DNA from: an uncultured Croceitalea sp.
GTDB taxonomy: Bacteria > Bacteroidota > Bacteroidia > Flavobacteriales > Flavobacteriaceae
DNA: 64,000 nucleotides
Assembly (NCBI GenBank): GCA_947495075.1
Contig: CANLXH010000002.1
Span: 1,054,001-1,118,000, forward strand
Reading direction: 5' to 3'
Below are positions 34,951-43,244 of the stretch, in pieces (the stretch's first letter is position 1; every line of letters starts with the position of its first letter). Position numbers and translations under genes: made by a program. The notes under the pieces were generated by a model. The model did not search any database and was not told where the DNA came from. It was given only the letters and a program-made list of their open reading frames with translations.

Positions 34951-35976
34951 TTGGGTAAATTATTTTTTATATCTCTATTTATTACTTGTAGTTATTATAC
35001 TATAGCTCAGGACTCACTAAAAACTGTTATCGCAGAACAAGGCGATGGTGTTTACTCTTTGCTCAGAAAAAATGGGGTCAATCCCACAAAATTCTACAAC
35101 GCTTTTGTTGAAGCAAACAAAACCAAACTTACTGAAGAAGAGTTTTTAAAGATTGGGGAAAGTTATTTTATTCCTGATACTACACAATTAAAGAAGATTG
35201 AAAAAGTGAATTTATCTTCCTTTAGAGAATACCCAATTTTTGGAAAAGATTTCGCCCGTATAGATTCGCTCAGTAATCGATTACAAGATAATGTCTACTA
35301 TCTGGTTTCAGGTCATGGAGGTCCAGATCCTGGGGCTGTAGAGAGTTATGATGGAGAATTCATTGCTGAAGATGAATATGCTTATGACATTACGTTACGT
35401 CTTGCGCGCGAGTTAATTTCTCACGGTGCTGAGGTTTTTTTAATTATTAGAGATGAGAATGACGGAATAAGAGATGATAGAAAACTAGAGCTAGATACAG
35501 ATGAGGTTTCATACCCCGATAATGATATTCCATTAAATCAGTTAGCAAGATTAAAACAAAGGGTAAAAGCAGTTAACGATTTATATAAAAAGAATAAGGG
35601 TAAATATCAGCGTTTATTAGTTACTCATGTTGATAGCCGTAGTAAAGGAACCAATATTGATGTTTTTTTTTATCATCATGAAAAAAGTAAAAACGGTAAG
35701 CGGCTTGCTGAAAGCATTCACGAAACATTTAAGAAAAAGTATGCCAAGTTTCAACCTAATAGGGGATATCAAGGAACATTTGAAGACCGTAGTAGTCTTT
35801 ATATGGTAAAAAAAACCCTCCCAGCTATGGCATATATAGAGGTTGGTAATATTCGTAATAAAAAAGACCAAAGACGTATTCTTGACCCAGACAATCGCCA
35901 AGCCCTAGCCAAATGGATTTCAGAAGGGGTTATTGTGGATTATGAGGCTTCTAAGTCATTTGAAAATAAGAATTAG
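34951..35976 (+). CDS. N-acetylmuramoyl-L-alanine amidase (Amidase_3), exported
   Basis: A 341-residue exported enzyme starting at TTG 34951 (an in-frame TAA lies just upstream, and no ATG is near). After a signal ending YYTIAQ and an N-terminal LysM-like region, the Amidase_3 domain shows VSGHGGPDPGAVE (His122), AEDEYAYDITL (Glu140), LLVTHVDSR (His226) and a catalytic Glu297 in AYIEVGN. It should cut the muramyl-peptide bond in peptidoglycan. Its stop overlaps the stop of the convergent lipoprotein gene. The upstream paralog has lost the zinc site. Confidence 0.82.
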   Translation: MGKLFFISLFITCSYYTIAQDSLKTVIAEQGDGVYSLLRKNGVNPTKFYNAFVEANKTKLTEEEFLKIGESYFIPDTTQLKKIEKVNLSSFREYPIFGKDFARIDSLSNRLQDNVYYLVSGHGGPDPGAVESYDGEFIAEDEYAYDITLRLARELISHGAEVFLIIRDENDGIRDDRKLELDTDEVSYPDNDIPLNQLARLKQRVKAVNDLYKKNKGKYQRLLVTHVDSRSKGTNIDVFFYHHEKSKNGKRLAESIHETFKKKYAKFQPNRGYQGTFEDRSSLYMVKKTLPAMAYIEVGNIRNKKDQRRILDPDNRQALAKWISEGVIVDYEASKSFENKN

Positions 35977-36875
35977 AGTCCTTCTAAGATTTCAGCATCT
36001 GCCGGAATTTTAAAATGCTCTTTACTTAATTCTGGAATAAACGTGATAGTGCTTAGCGAAATATCAGTAATATGTTCACCAGCCAATTTGTCCTTAGTTA
36101 ACCAATGTGTTTTATAGCTTTTGGGAAAAAGAATACCATCTATAACTTGTTCTCCATTTAGCTCCATTAATTTTTCTGGAAGATGGCCACCATTTTTAAA
36201 ATACCCTGGATAAGAAACGATATAGCGTATTACGGAAAGTTTATTTGTTTGATTATCAAAATATAAAATGTAATAATCATCTGGAGCATCTCCTGTTCCA
36301 GCATCGAACGTAACTTTAACTACATTTTGAAGCTTATCATTATGATCTTTTTGAGGAAGTAATTCTAGATTTACTCCGTTGCCATCTAAAACAAAAGGTT
36401 GAGCAGCAAAAAAGTACGGTGTTAATGACCAAAAGCGTGTATTGTATGGAAAAACGGTACTATCTTTTGCTTTTAACCACGCATTAGAACCATCCCAACC
36501 GTATTGTGCGCTAGAATCTTTAACATGATAATGTCTCGCTTTGCTTCTCCAAGTATCAATAACTTGATAAGTATCTCTTTGAGTACTGTCATCTAGTGGT
36601 TGGTAGTTAAAGCGAAAAGAGATTGGACCTTTGCTATACCAATTTTTGAGCCCTCCATGGGCTTTCATAGCTTTCCAAACTATCTTTCCGGCTTCAGAAC
36701 TCTTTAGTTCTAATTTTGCTTTGGTTACTCTTTTTGTAATCCAGTTATCTGGCACTTTAGCAGAATCAATACTAGAATTAGCTATTATGTTTTCTGTAGG
36801 TTTATTTTCTTTTTGTTTACAAGATGTAATTAAAAATAAACCGGAGACAGTTAGTATAAATAATTTTGTTTTCAT
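35973..36875 (-). CDS. DUF6503-like lipoprotein, unknown function
   Basis: A 300-residue predicted lipoprotein with lipobox LFLITSCKQ. The body has LolA/LppX-like beta-strand sequence and a conserved-looking core: KAMKAHGGLKNWYSKG, YGWDGSNAWL and FPKSYKTHWL. I believe this matches DUF6503-type proteins of Bacteroidota, whose function is unknown. Its start overlaps the stop of the upstream GT2 gene by four bases, so it is at the end of the rhodanese-DUF2064-PNP-GT2 operon. Its stop overlaps the amidase stop from the opposite strand. Confidence 0.62.
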   Translation of the reverse strand: MKTKLFILTVSGLFLITSCKQKENKPTENIIANSSIDSAKVPDNWITKRVTKAKLELKSSEAGKIVWKAMKAHGGLKNWYSKGPISFRFNYQPLDDSTQRDTYQVIDTWRSKARHYHVKDSSAQYGWDGSNAWLKAKDSTVFPYNTRFWSLTPYFFAAQPFVLDGNGVNLELLPQKDHNDKLQNVVKVTFDAGTGDAPDDYYILYFDNQTNKLSVIRYIVSYPGYFKNGGHLPEKLMELNGEQVIDGILFPKSYKTHWLTKDKLAGEHITDISLSTITFIPELSKEHFKIPADAEILEGL

Positions 36876-37579
36876 GCTAATAGTTTTTTTGAATAGTAAG
36901 CATATAGTTCGTCTGGACTAGCTCCTAAATAGTTTTTTAAATGGATTATTCCAAAATGGAACTGAACATGAAGCCATCCTTTTTGATGATATTTCCTTGC
37001 CGATGTAACTACTTTTTCTGGTAGAATTTTAAATTTAGTTTCTTTGTAAAGGCGCGATATAAATTCACTGTCTTCATAAATCATATAATCTTCATTAAAC
37101 CCAAAATTTTTACTAAAAAGACTTTTAGTAATAAATAATGACTGGTCTCCGCCACGACATAGGGTATGATTTATTCTAGAAAGCCACGCAAAAAATCTTA
37201 AACTAGGGTTTTTAGAATCAAACTGCATTCTAAAGCATCCGGTTTCAGCACCATTGAGAAAGGCATTTAGAATTAATGTGTCAAACCCTTTAGGAGGAAA
37301 AGTATCAGCATGTAAAAAATACAATAGTTCTCCAGTTGCTTTCTTTGCTCCGTAATTTAATTGTCTGGCCCTCCCTTTTTTACAGGATATTATGGTGATA
37401 TTAAATGGCTCTGCAACTTTGGTAGTTGCGTCTGTGCTTCCCCCATCAACCAGAAGTATTTCTTTAATATTTTCTGTAGAGCTATTTTTTATAAGATGAG
37501 CTAGTAATTTACCTATAATCTTAGCTTCGTTTAAAACGGGAATTATGATACTTATTTTTGGAGATGTTCCTTTAGTCAT
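36872..37579 (-). CDS. Glycosyltransferase family 2, TIGR04283-like
   Basis: A 235-residue GT2 with SIIIPVLNEAKIIG, LLVDGGSTDATTK, ISCKKGRARQLNYGA and LYFLHADTFPP (the HAD motif typical of TIGR04283). TIGR04283 enzymes occur with TIGR04282 (DUF2064), purine nucleoside phosphorylase and a radical SAM protein in arsenosugar-type loci. All but the radical SAM partner are visible here. The sugar and acceptor are unknown. It lies 60 bases after the phosphorylase gene and overlaps the lipoprotein gene. Confidence 0.78.
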   Translation of the reverse strand: MTKGTSPKISIIIPVLNEAKIIGKLLAHLIKNSSTENIKEILLVDGGSTDATTKVAEPFNITIISCKKGRARQLNYGAKKATGELLYFLHADTFPPKGFDTLILNAFLNGAETGCFRMQFDSKNPSLRFFAWLSRINHTLCRGGDQSLFITKSLFSKNFGFNEDYMIYEDSEFISRLYKETKFKILPEKVVTSARKYHQKGWLHVQFHFGIIHLKNYLGASPDELYAYYSKKLLA

Positions 37580-37639
37580 TCTAATAAAAGCTACTCCAAG
37601 TTCGTAGTTGATGGTATTAAAAACTTACAAAAAACAGCA

Positions 37640-38455
37640 TTAAATTACTTTGAGCAGCTCTTTGAATAATTTAATCATTTTAGGTTCTGTTTTACCTGCA
37701 ATTTCAATTATCTCTTGAATATTTACTGGTTGTAAATTATCTGGGTCACATTCATCTGTAAGAACAGAGAGCGCTACTACTGGTAACCTTAAATGATTGG
37801 CAACAATAATTTCTGGCACAGTACTCATTCCAACAGCATCTGCGCCTATAATTTTTAGCATTCTATATTCTGCCTTGGTTTCTAACTGTGGTCCAACTAC
37901 AGAAGCATATATTCCTTTTTTTAAGGGTATGGATTCTCTTTCTGCAATTTCTTCAATCTTTTGTCGCATGCTAACATCATATGGTTCTAGCATATCAACA
38001 AAACGGTCACCAAATTCTGATACATTTTTAAAAGCTAAAGGAGAGCCACCTTGAAGATTAATGTGGTCCTCAATGAGCATGATATCCCCTTTTTTATAAT
38101 TCAAATTAATGGCACCAGCAGCATTGGATACAAATAATTTTTTAACGCCCAGTTGGTGCATAACACGAATAGGATAGGTGACATCAGCAAAATCATAGCC
38201 TTCATATAAATGAAAACGTCCTTGCATCACAACAACTTTTTTATTACCAATTAAGCCATAAATAAGTTTCCCTGTATGAAATTCAACTGTTGCCAGAGGA
38301 AAGTATGGGATGTGATTGTAGTGCGCTTCAATGGGGTTGTTTATCTCATCAACCAATTGTCCTAGACCTGTGCCAAGAACAATGCCTATTTCTGGAGCAT
38401 CAAAACCTTTTGTTTTTAAATGTGCTACAGATTCATCTAGTTGTTTTTGAGTCAT
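37640..38455 (-). CDS. Purine nucleoside phosphorylase
   Basis: A 271-residue phosphorylase that splits purine nucleosides with phosphate. Clear motifs include IVLGTGLGQLVDEI (phosphate loop), VSNAAGAINLNYKKGDIML, LETKAEYRML and VGMSTVPEIIVANH, as in trimeric PNP type I. It overlaps DUF2064 by four bases. In arsenosugar-type clusters it is thought to release ribose phosphate from an arseno-adenosyl intermediate; in isolation it simply serves purine salvage. Both are possible. Confidence 0.9.
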   Translation of the reverse strand: MTQKQLDESVAHLKTKGFDAPEIGIVLGTGLGQLVDEINNPIEAHYNHIPYFPLATVEFHTGKLIYGLIGNKKVVVMQGRFHLYEGYDFADVTYPIRVMHQLGVKKLFVSNAAGAINLNYKKGDIMLIEDHINLQGGSPLAFKNVSEFGDRFVDMLEPYDVSMRQKIEEIAERESIPLKKGIYASVVGPQLETKAEYRMLKIIGADAVGMSTVPEIIVANHLRLPVVALSVLTDECDPDNLQPVNIQEIIEIAGKTEPKMIKLFKELLKVI

Positions 38456-39111
38456 TTTTTCATATGTTTTAAAAAAGGTTGAAAGGCATCCAGAGTTGCT
38501 ATATCTTCATATAAATCTACATCATTTCTAGTTGTTAAAGTACTATAGCTTTTGTCCTGTAAATTTTGTAAGGTGTGCTTTAATACATTTCCTGTTCCCC
38601 ATGCTTTATCTTTAAATAGTTTAGGATAAATAGATTTCATCCCTAAGAGGTAATAACCACCATCCTCAGCAGGTCCAACCACAAAGTCGTTATCATTTAA
38701 TTTTTTATAAGCTAATTCTATATCTTGTTTAGACAAATCAAACATATCGCTTCCTATAATACAGATTTTTTTGTAGCCTTCTTTAAAACCTTCTTTAAAT
38801 GCGTTTTCCATTCGTTCACCCAAATCAATACCTTTTTGAGCTTTTTTAGAAAAGGTCATGGTGTCCCAAACATCATCTTCCCAGATTTCTTCGGAATAAT
38901 AGACTTGTTTGTCAAAAGCAAGACTTTTTGTTATGAGAACGGTATGTTTTAATAAAAATTTATAGATTTCTAGAGCTGCGTTATCTCCAACAGTGGCTGC
39001 TAGACGGGTTTTGCATTTCCCTAATTCTGGATTTCTTGTGAAAATTAAAAGGAGGTTGTTAGAAGTTTTTTTCAAGTGATTTGGATTTGGTTGAGTAAAT
39101 TTTTTCGGCAT
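38452..39111 (-). CDS. DUF2064/TIGR04282-like transferase
   Basis: A 219-residue nucleotidyl/glycosyl transferase of DUF2064. LLIFTRNPELGKCKTRLA (TIGR04282 start), CIIGSDMFDLS (SD metal site), VGPAEDGGYYLLGMK and the terminal LTTRNDVDLYEDIATL are present. The start ATG at 39111 lies inside the rhodanese gene (about a 53-base overlap), so a later internal start is possible. It pairs with the TIGR04283-like GT2 in arsenosugar-type loci, where each is thought to form a nucleotide sugar or glycosylate a precursor. Confidence 0.82.
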   Translation of the reverse strand: MPKKFTQPNPNHLKKTSNNLLLIFTRNPELGKCKTRLAATVGDNAALEIYKFLLKHTVLITKSLAFDKQVYYSEEIWEDDVWDTMTFSKKAQKGIDLGERMENAFKEGFKEGYKKICIIGSDMFDLSKQDIELAYKKLNDNDFVVGPAEDGGYYLLGMKSIYPKLFKDKAWGTGNVLKHTLQNLQDKSYSTLTTRNDVDLYEDIATLDAFQPFLKHMKK

Positions 39112-39583
39112 TGGTCAGTAATTTCCCCCAATGCTTACTAAAAGCATGCACTTTTTCTGTCTTATTATTTTGATTATCAAAAACTGGATTTCCAGTATTT
39201 TTCCATTCAAAAATACCCCCATAAAGGTTCTGAACATTTGAATAACCTGCTTTTAATAATTTTTCACCAATATCCTCTGAACGTACCCCAATGGAGCAAT
39301 AAACTACAATAGGAGTGTCTTTTTTTGGATAATTATCAAGGAAAGTAGCTATACTGAACTTTTTATAGCCTACCCAAGTAGCATTTTCAATTTTGCTAAT
39401 GAGGTATTCTTCTTTTTTTCTTGTGTCTAATAAAATATAACTATCTGATGCTTTAAGTTCTTCGATAGATATATAATTAACAGAGTTTTTATTGAATTTA
39501 TCTAAAGTATTCTCTATTGATTTTTGAGAAAAAATACTCGATAAAGCAAAGAAAATAAGGAGTGTAGTAAACGATAATCGCAT
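39059..39583 (-). CDS. Rhodanese-domain protein, exported
   Basis: I start it at ATG 39583 (MRLSFTTLLIFFALSSIFSQ), a clear signal peptide; a TTG at 39592 would add three residues. The rhodanese domain shows YILLDTRKKEEYLIS and the active cysteine in IVVYCSIGVRSEDIGEKL, followed by LYGGIFEW. It should transfer sulfane sulfur or bind a metalloid oxyanion in the periplasm. It is the first gene of the minus-strand DUF2064-PNP-GT2 operon, divergent from GH32. Confidence 0.82.
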   Translation of the reverse strand: MRLSFTTLLIFFALSSIFSQKSIENTLDKFNKNSVNYISIEELKASDSYILLDTRKKEEYLISKIENATWVGYKKFSIATFLDNYPKKDTPIVVYCSIGVRSEDIGEKLLKAGYSNVQNLYGGIFEWKNTGNPVFDNQNNKTEKVHAFSKHWGKLLTNAEKIYSTKSKSLEKNF

Positions 39584-39665
39584 TAAAATCAATTCAGCTG
39601 TAAAGATATTACATTATAAGGATTAAGTTGGTTTTTGGCTATATTGTAAAGTGAAATTTTATAAA

Positions 39666-41222
39666 ATGAAGAAAGTAGCACTGTACATTTTTTTAATTAT
39701 TACAGTAATAGCTTGTAATGAGCAGAATAACTCTAAAGAAGGTGTGGCTTTAGAAACAAAGCTTAAGTTTAAGGAGAAATACCGCCCACAATTTCACTTT
39801 ACACCAGAGAAGAGTTGGATGAACGACCCAAATGGGCTAGTGTATAATGAAGGTGTTTATCACCTGTTCTATCAATATTATCCAGATGCTACTGTTTGGG
39901 GTCCAATGCATTGGGGGCATGCTGTTAGTAAAGATATGATTCATTGGGAGCATAAACCAATTGCTTTATTTCCGGATAAACAAGGCTTTATTTTTTCTGG
40001 AAGCGCAGTTATTGATAAAGAAAATACTTCTGGATTTGGCATAGATGGTAAGATACCAATGGTAGCTATTTACACCTATTTTAGATTGGATATTGAGAAA
40101 AAAGGAGGTATTAATACGCAAACCCAAGGAATAGCATACAGTCTAGATAATGGAGAAACATGGACTAAGTATGAAAATAATCCAGTTATTGATAATACTA
40201 CATTAAAAGATTTTAGAGATCCAAAGGTATTTTGGCATAAAGAAACTAAAAGTTGGATTATGACTTTAGTAGCAGGAGACCATGTGAAGTTTTATCGTTC
40301 TCTAAATTTGAAGAAGTGGGATGAGATTAGCGATTTTGGAAAAAACCAAGGCGCCCATGGTGGAGTTTGGGAATGCCCAGACTTATTTAAGTTAAAAGTT
40401 GCGGGAACAAATGAAGAAAAATGGGTACTTATAATTAGTATAGGTACTGGTGGACCAAATGGAGGCAGCGGCACACAATATTTTATAGGAGACTTTGATG
40501 GAACTAACTTTACTTCTGAACAAACCGAGTTTAAATGGCTAGATTGGGGTACAGATAATTATGCCGGAGTAACGTATAACAATACTCCTAATAGCGAAAG
40601 AATTTTTATAGGTTGGATGAGCAATTGGCAGTATGCTGTATCTACGCCAACCAAAGAGTGGAGAAGTGCTATGACACTGCCCAGAAAATTAAGTTTAAAA
40701 AAATATGGAGACAGCTATCTACTCCATAATTATCCTATAAAATCTGTTACTTCTTTAATTGAAGATATTAAACCTAAGAATATAAAGATTGAACCTAAAG
40801 ATGAATGGGTAGATGTTTATGAAAGTTTAAATAAGACAGAGATTTCATTTAAAACAAAATCTAAAGACTTTGTATTGATGTTGTCAAATAAAAAAGAAGA
40901 AACAGTTTCTATAAAGTTTGACTCAGCTTCAAATTTAGTACTGTTTGATAGGACTAAGTCTGGTTTAGTAGATTTTCAATTAGATTTTGGGAATAAACTT
41001 CATTACATGTCTATTGATAAATTACCAGAAACATTTTACGAAGTTAGAATACTAATAGATAATTCTTCGTTAGAATTATTTGTGAATGATGGACAATATG
41101 TAATGACTGAACAGCTTTTTCCTACTGAGAATTATACAAGTTTTAAAATAGAGAATAATACAGATACTTCAATTGATTTTACAAATTTTAGAGTAGCTAA
41201 GATATCATCTATTTGGGAGTAG
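39666..41222 (+). CDS. Glycoside hydrolase family 32 lipoprotein (fructan hydrolase)
   Basis: Start at ATG 39666 gives the lipobox LIITVIACNEQ; GTG at 39651 would add five residues. The protein is about 518 residues with a five-blade GH32 propeller and a beta-sandwich domain. Catalytic motifs: WMNDPNGLVY (nucleophile Asp), FRDPKVFW, and WECPDLF (acid/base Glu). It should release fructose from levan, inulin or sucrose-like fructosides. No transporter or fructokinase gene is beside it, so its role is isolated scavenging. Confidence 0.9.
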   Translation: MKKVALYIFLIITVIACNEQNNSKEGVALETKLKFKEKYRPQFHFTPEKSWMNDPNGLVYNEGVYHLFYQYYPDATVWGPMHWGHAVSKDMIHWEHKPIALFPDKQGFIFSGSAVIDKENTSGFGIDGKIPMVAIYTYFRLDIEKKGGINTQTQGIAYSLDNGETWTKYENNPVIDNTTLKDFRDPKVFWHKETKSWIMTLVAGDHVKFYRSLNLKKWDEISDFGKNQGAHGGVWECPDLFKLKVAGTNEEKWVLIISIGTGGPNGGSGTQYFIGDFDGTNFTSEQTEFKWLDWGTDNYAGVTYNNTPNSERIFIGWMSNWQYAVSTPTKEWRSAMTLPRKLSLKKYGDSYLLHNYPIKSVTSLIEDIKPKNIKIEPKDEWVDVYESLNKTEISFKTKSKDFVLMLSNKKEETVSIKFDSASNLVLFDRTKSGLVDFQLDFGNKLHYMSIDKLPETFYEVRILIDNSSLELFVNDGQYVMTEQLFPTENYTSFKIENNTDTSIDFTNFRVAKISSIWE

Positions 41223-41225
41223 GAG

Positions 41226-41327
41226 TTAGTAGAGATACTGAATTAAGCTATTCATTAGAAGTAGTACTGAAAAGAGCACTGCAGCATACCAAAATAAGTA
41301 TCCTAGTTTTTTATCAATAGTGTTCAT
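41226..41327 (-). CDS. Possible 33-residue single-helix membrane peptide
   Basis: ATG at 41327, TAA at 41226. The peptide has KKLGYLFWYAAVLFSVLLL, one membrane helix, ending IQYLY. It sits alone in the 261-base gap after GH32. I do not recognise it; an AT-rich gap can give such ORFs by chance, but a signal-like helix with basic residues inside makes it plausible. No other feature is seen in this gap. Confidence 0.35.
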   Translation of the reverse strand: MNTIDKKLGYLFWYAAVLFSVLLLMNSLIQYLY

Positions 41328-41483
41328 GCGATTAAATTTTATAGTATTCTCGTTTAATTATGAAGCCTAAATTATAGAAAAATAGACCTCAATTTTAGAT
41401 AACTATATAGCCAGCAGGCAGTATTTTATAATTGGTAGTAAATAAGCTGTAAATGGTTGAACTTTCAATATTTGATTTAAAGT

Positions 41484-41927
41484 ATGAATTTTAAAGATAC
41501 AGACAAGAATATCTCAAAGTATATGGAAAGAATTGCCATACCCGCTATCCGTATATCATTTGCAGTTATTTTTTTCTGGTTTGGAATTTTAAAACCTTTT
41601 GGTTTGTCTTCTGCGGAGCCATTATTGAAAGCCACAGTATCTTGGCTTCCAATAGGCACGCCAGATATTTGGTTAGAAATTATAGGCTGGTGGGAAGTAC
41701 TTATAGGAATTACATTTCTATTTAAGAAAACAACAAAAATTGCAATAGGTTTGTTATTTCTTCAAATGATAGGCACTTTCATGCCGCTAGTATTTCTTCC
41801 AGAAATAGCGTTCCAAAAAGGAAATTATATATTACCTACGCTAGAAGGGCAATACATCATAAAAAATATTATGATTATTTCTGCCGCATTAGTGGTGGGA
41901 GGAAAATTTTACAGAGATAAAAAATAA
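41484..41927 (+). CDS. DoxX/YkgB-like membrane protein
   Basis: A 147-residue protein with four hydrophobic helices: IRISFAVIFFWFGILK, an IIGWWEVLIGITFLF helix, IGLLFLQMIGTFMPLV and a final IMIISAALVVGG. The pattern matches DoxX-like/YkgB small membrane proteins. Function in these families is mostly unknown (DoxX relates to thiosulfate:quinone oxidoreductase in Archaea). It converges with the next gene on minus, with a small TGCATA/TATGCA palindrome between the two stops. Confidence 0.7.
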   Translation: MNFKDTDKNISKYMERIAIPAIRISFAVIFFWFGILKPFGLSSAEPLLKATVSWLPIGTPDIWLEIIGWWEVLIGITFLFKKTTKIAIGLLFLQMIGTFMPLVFLPEIAFQKGNYILPTLEGQYIIKNIMIISAALVVGGKFYRDKK

Positions 41928-41945
41928 ATTATCAAATGCATATAA

Positions 41946-42173
41946 TTATGCAAGTGGGTTACCTTTTAATCGCTTTTCAATTTTTTTCTTCTTTTCTGTA
42001 AGACGCTTCATTACGTCCATTAGATTAGAATCTTTGGTTTCTTTGTAGATTTCGTTAATAGAAAGTATTAGCGCTTTTGCTTCTCTAGAAGCAGCGACAC
42101 GGTCACTAGTAGACATGTGACTTAGTGTTCTATTTTCAAACTCATCAGCCTTCGCAAGTAAATCTTTGGTCAT
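41946..42173 (-). CDS. Small helical cytoplasmic protein, unknown function
   Basis: I start at ATG 42173, giving a 75-residue soluble, charged, helical protein beginning MTKDLLAKADEFENRTLSHM and ending KRLKGNPLA. The upstream TTG/ATG extension to 42245 is hydrophobic and unlikely. The central part SREAKALILSINEIYKE and lysine-rich EKKKKIEKRL suggest a coiled coil. I do not recognise the family. It sits beside tRNA-Phe with a terminator between. Confidence 0.55.
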   Translation of the reverse strand: MTKDLLAKADEFENRTLSHMSTSDRVAASREAKALILSINEIYKETKDSNLMDVMKRLTEKKKKIEKRLKGNPLA

Positions 42174-42309
42174 TTTTTTTGTAAAATTATGTGGTAATCT
42201 ATAAAAAAAAAACAAGGTTACCATATTTTGTTTCGATAGAATCATTAGGTTTTTATATTTATAAAGACTTTTAGAGTTCTATCAAGGTAAAAATCAAATA
42301 ACAGTAATC

Positions 42310-42338
42310 AAAAAACCCCGAAAATCTCGGGGTTTTTT
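42310..42338. terminator. Bidirectional intrinsic terminator after tRNA-Phe
   Basis: AAAAAA then CCCCGA-AAATC-TCGGGG then TTTTTT: a perfect 6-bp GC-rich stem with poly-A and poly-T flanks, so it can stop transcription on both strands. It directly follows the tRNA-Phe 3' end on the minus strand. Confidence 0.85.
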
Positions 42339-42339
42339 G

Positions 42340-42412
<73 letters not shown>

Positions 42413-42506
42413 TTTTTGCCCTTATTAAGGGGCTGCAAATATAATTTCAAATTTATGATATCCAAACAAAAACATTAAAAAAACCTTTTCCTTTTTTACA
42501 AATTCA

Positions 42507-42514
42507 CATCTTTG
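42507..42514 (+). promoter_or_regulatory. Weak -7 box just before coaX
   Basis: CATCTTTG differs from TAnnTTTG by one base. It lies five bases before the coaX ATG at 42519, which would make the mRNA almost leaderless. No -33 box is convincing. Confidence 0.3.
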
Positions 42515-42518
42515 TAGT

Positions 42519-43244
42519 ATGAATTTGGTTGTAGACATAGGAAATACAAGGGTAAAATTCGCAGTTTTTGAAAATCAGAAATTAGTAATTGATGAAAAAG
42601 CTGAATCTAGAATCTTTCTTTCTAAGGTTAAAGAATTGTTTGAGACCTTTCCAAAAATTAACGATGCTATTATTTCTTCAGTAAAAAAGCTTGATAAAGA
42701 AGCTGATATTTTGGCTCTCTTTTGTAAGGTACATGTCTTATCACATAAATCTAAAACACCGTTTAAAAATAGCTATGCAACTCCCCAGACTTTGGGGGTG
42801 GATAGAATAGCCTTAGCGAGTGCAGGTTTTTATACTAACCCTCGTAAAAATACTTTAATAATAGATGCTGGTACGTGTATTACCTATGATATTATTAATG
42901 ATTATGGAGAATATTTAGGAGGTGCTATTTCTCCAGGGATAGTTATGCGATATAAGGCTATGCATAACCAGACCGACGGTCTTCCTTTACTAAAACCAGA
43001 TGAGTTATTGGACTATATTGGCAACACTACGGAAAATAGTATGCATAGCGGTGTAATTAATGGAACGGTACAAGAAGTAGATGGGGTAATTACCCAGTAT
43101 AAACAACGCTTTAAAGATTTAACAGTTATTTTAACAGGAGGCGACGCTCATTTTTTTGGTAAACGGCTAAAAAATTCCATATTTGCGAATTCTAAATTTC
43201 TGTTGGAGGGGTTAAATTACCTGCTGGAATACAATAAAAGCTAG
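42519..43244 (+). CDS. coaX: Type III pantothenate kinase
   Basis: A 241-residue enzyme of the ASKHA fold that phosphorylates pantothenate at the first step of CoA synthesis, insensitive to CoA feedback. The motifs are VDIGNTRVKFAVF (phosphate 1), LGVDRIALASAGF, LIIDAGTCITYDII and GGAISPGIVMRYKAM. The PTKIII signature is complete. It starts a plus-strand run of envelope genes and its stop is directly before the next ATG (no gap), a typical co-transcription layout in Bacteroidota. Confidence 0.93.
   Translation: MNLVVDIGNTRVKFAVFENQKLVIDEKAESRIFLSKVKELFETFPKINDAIISSVKKLDKEADILALFCKVHVLSHKSKTPFKNSYATPQTLGVDRIALASAGFYTNPRKNTLIIDAGTCITYDIINDYGEYLGGAISPGIVMRYKAMHNQTDGLPLLKPDELLDYIGNTTENSMHSGVINGTVQEVDGVITQYKQRFKDLTVILTGGDAHFFGKRLKNSIFANSKFLLEGLNYLLEYNKS

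Noticed and set aside
41937..41952. TGCATA-TAAT-TATGCA palindrome between convergent DoxX-like and small helical genes
   Set aside because: No T tract follows and the stem is short; no evidence it is a terminator or binding site.
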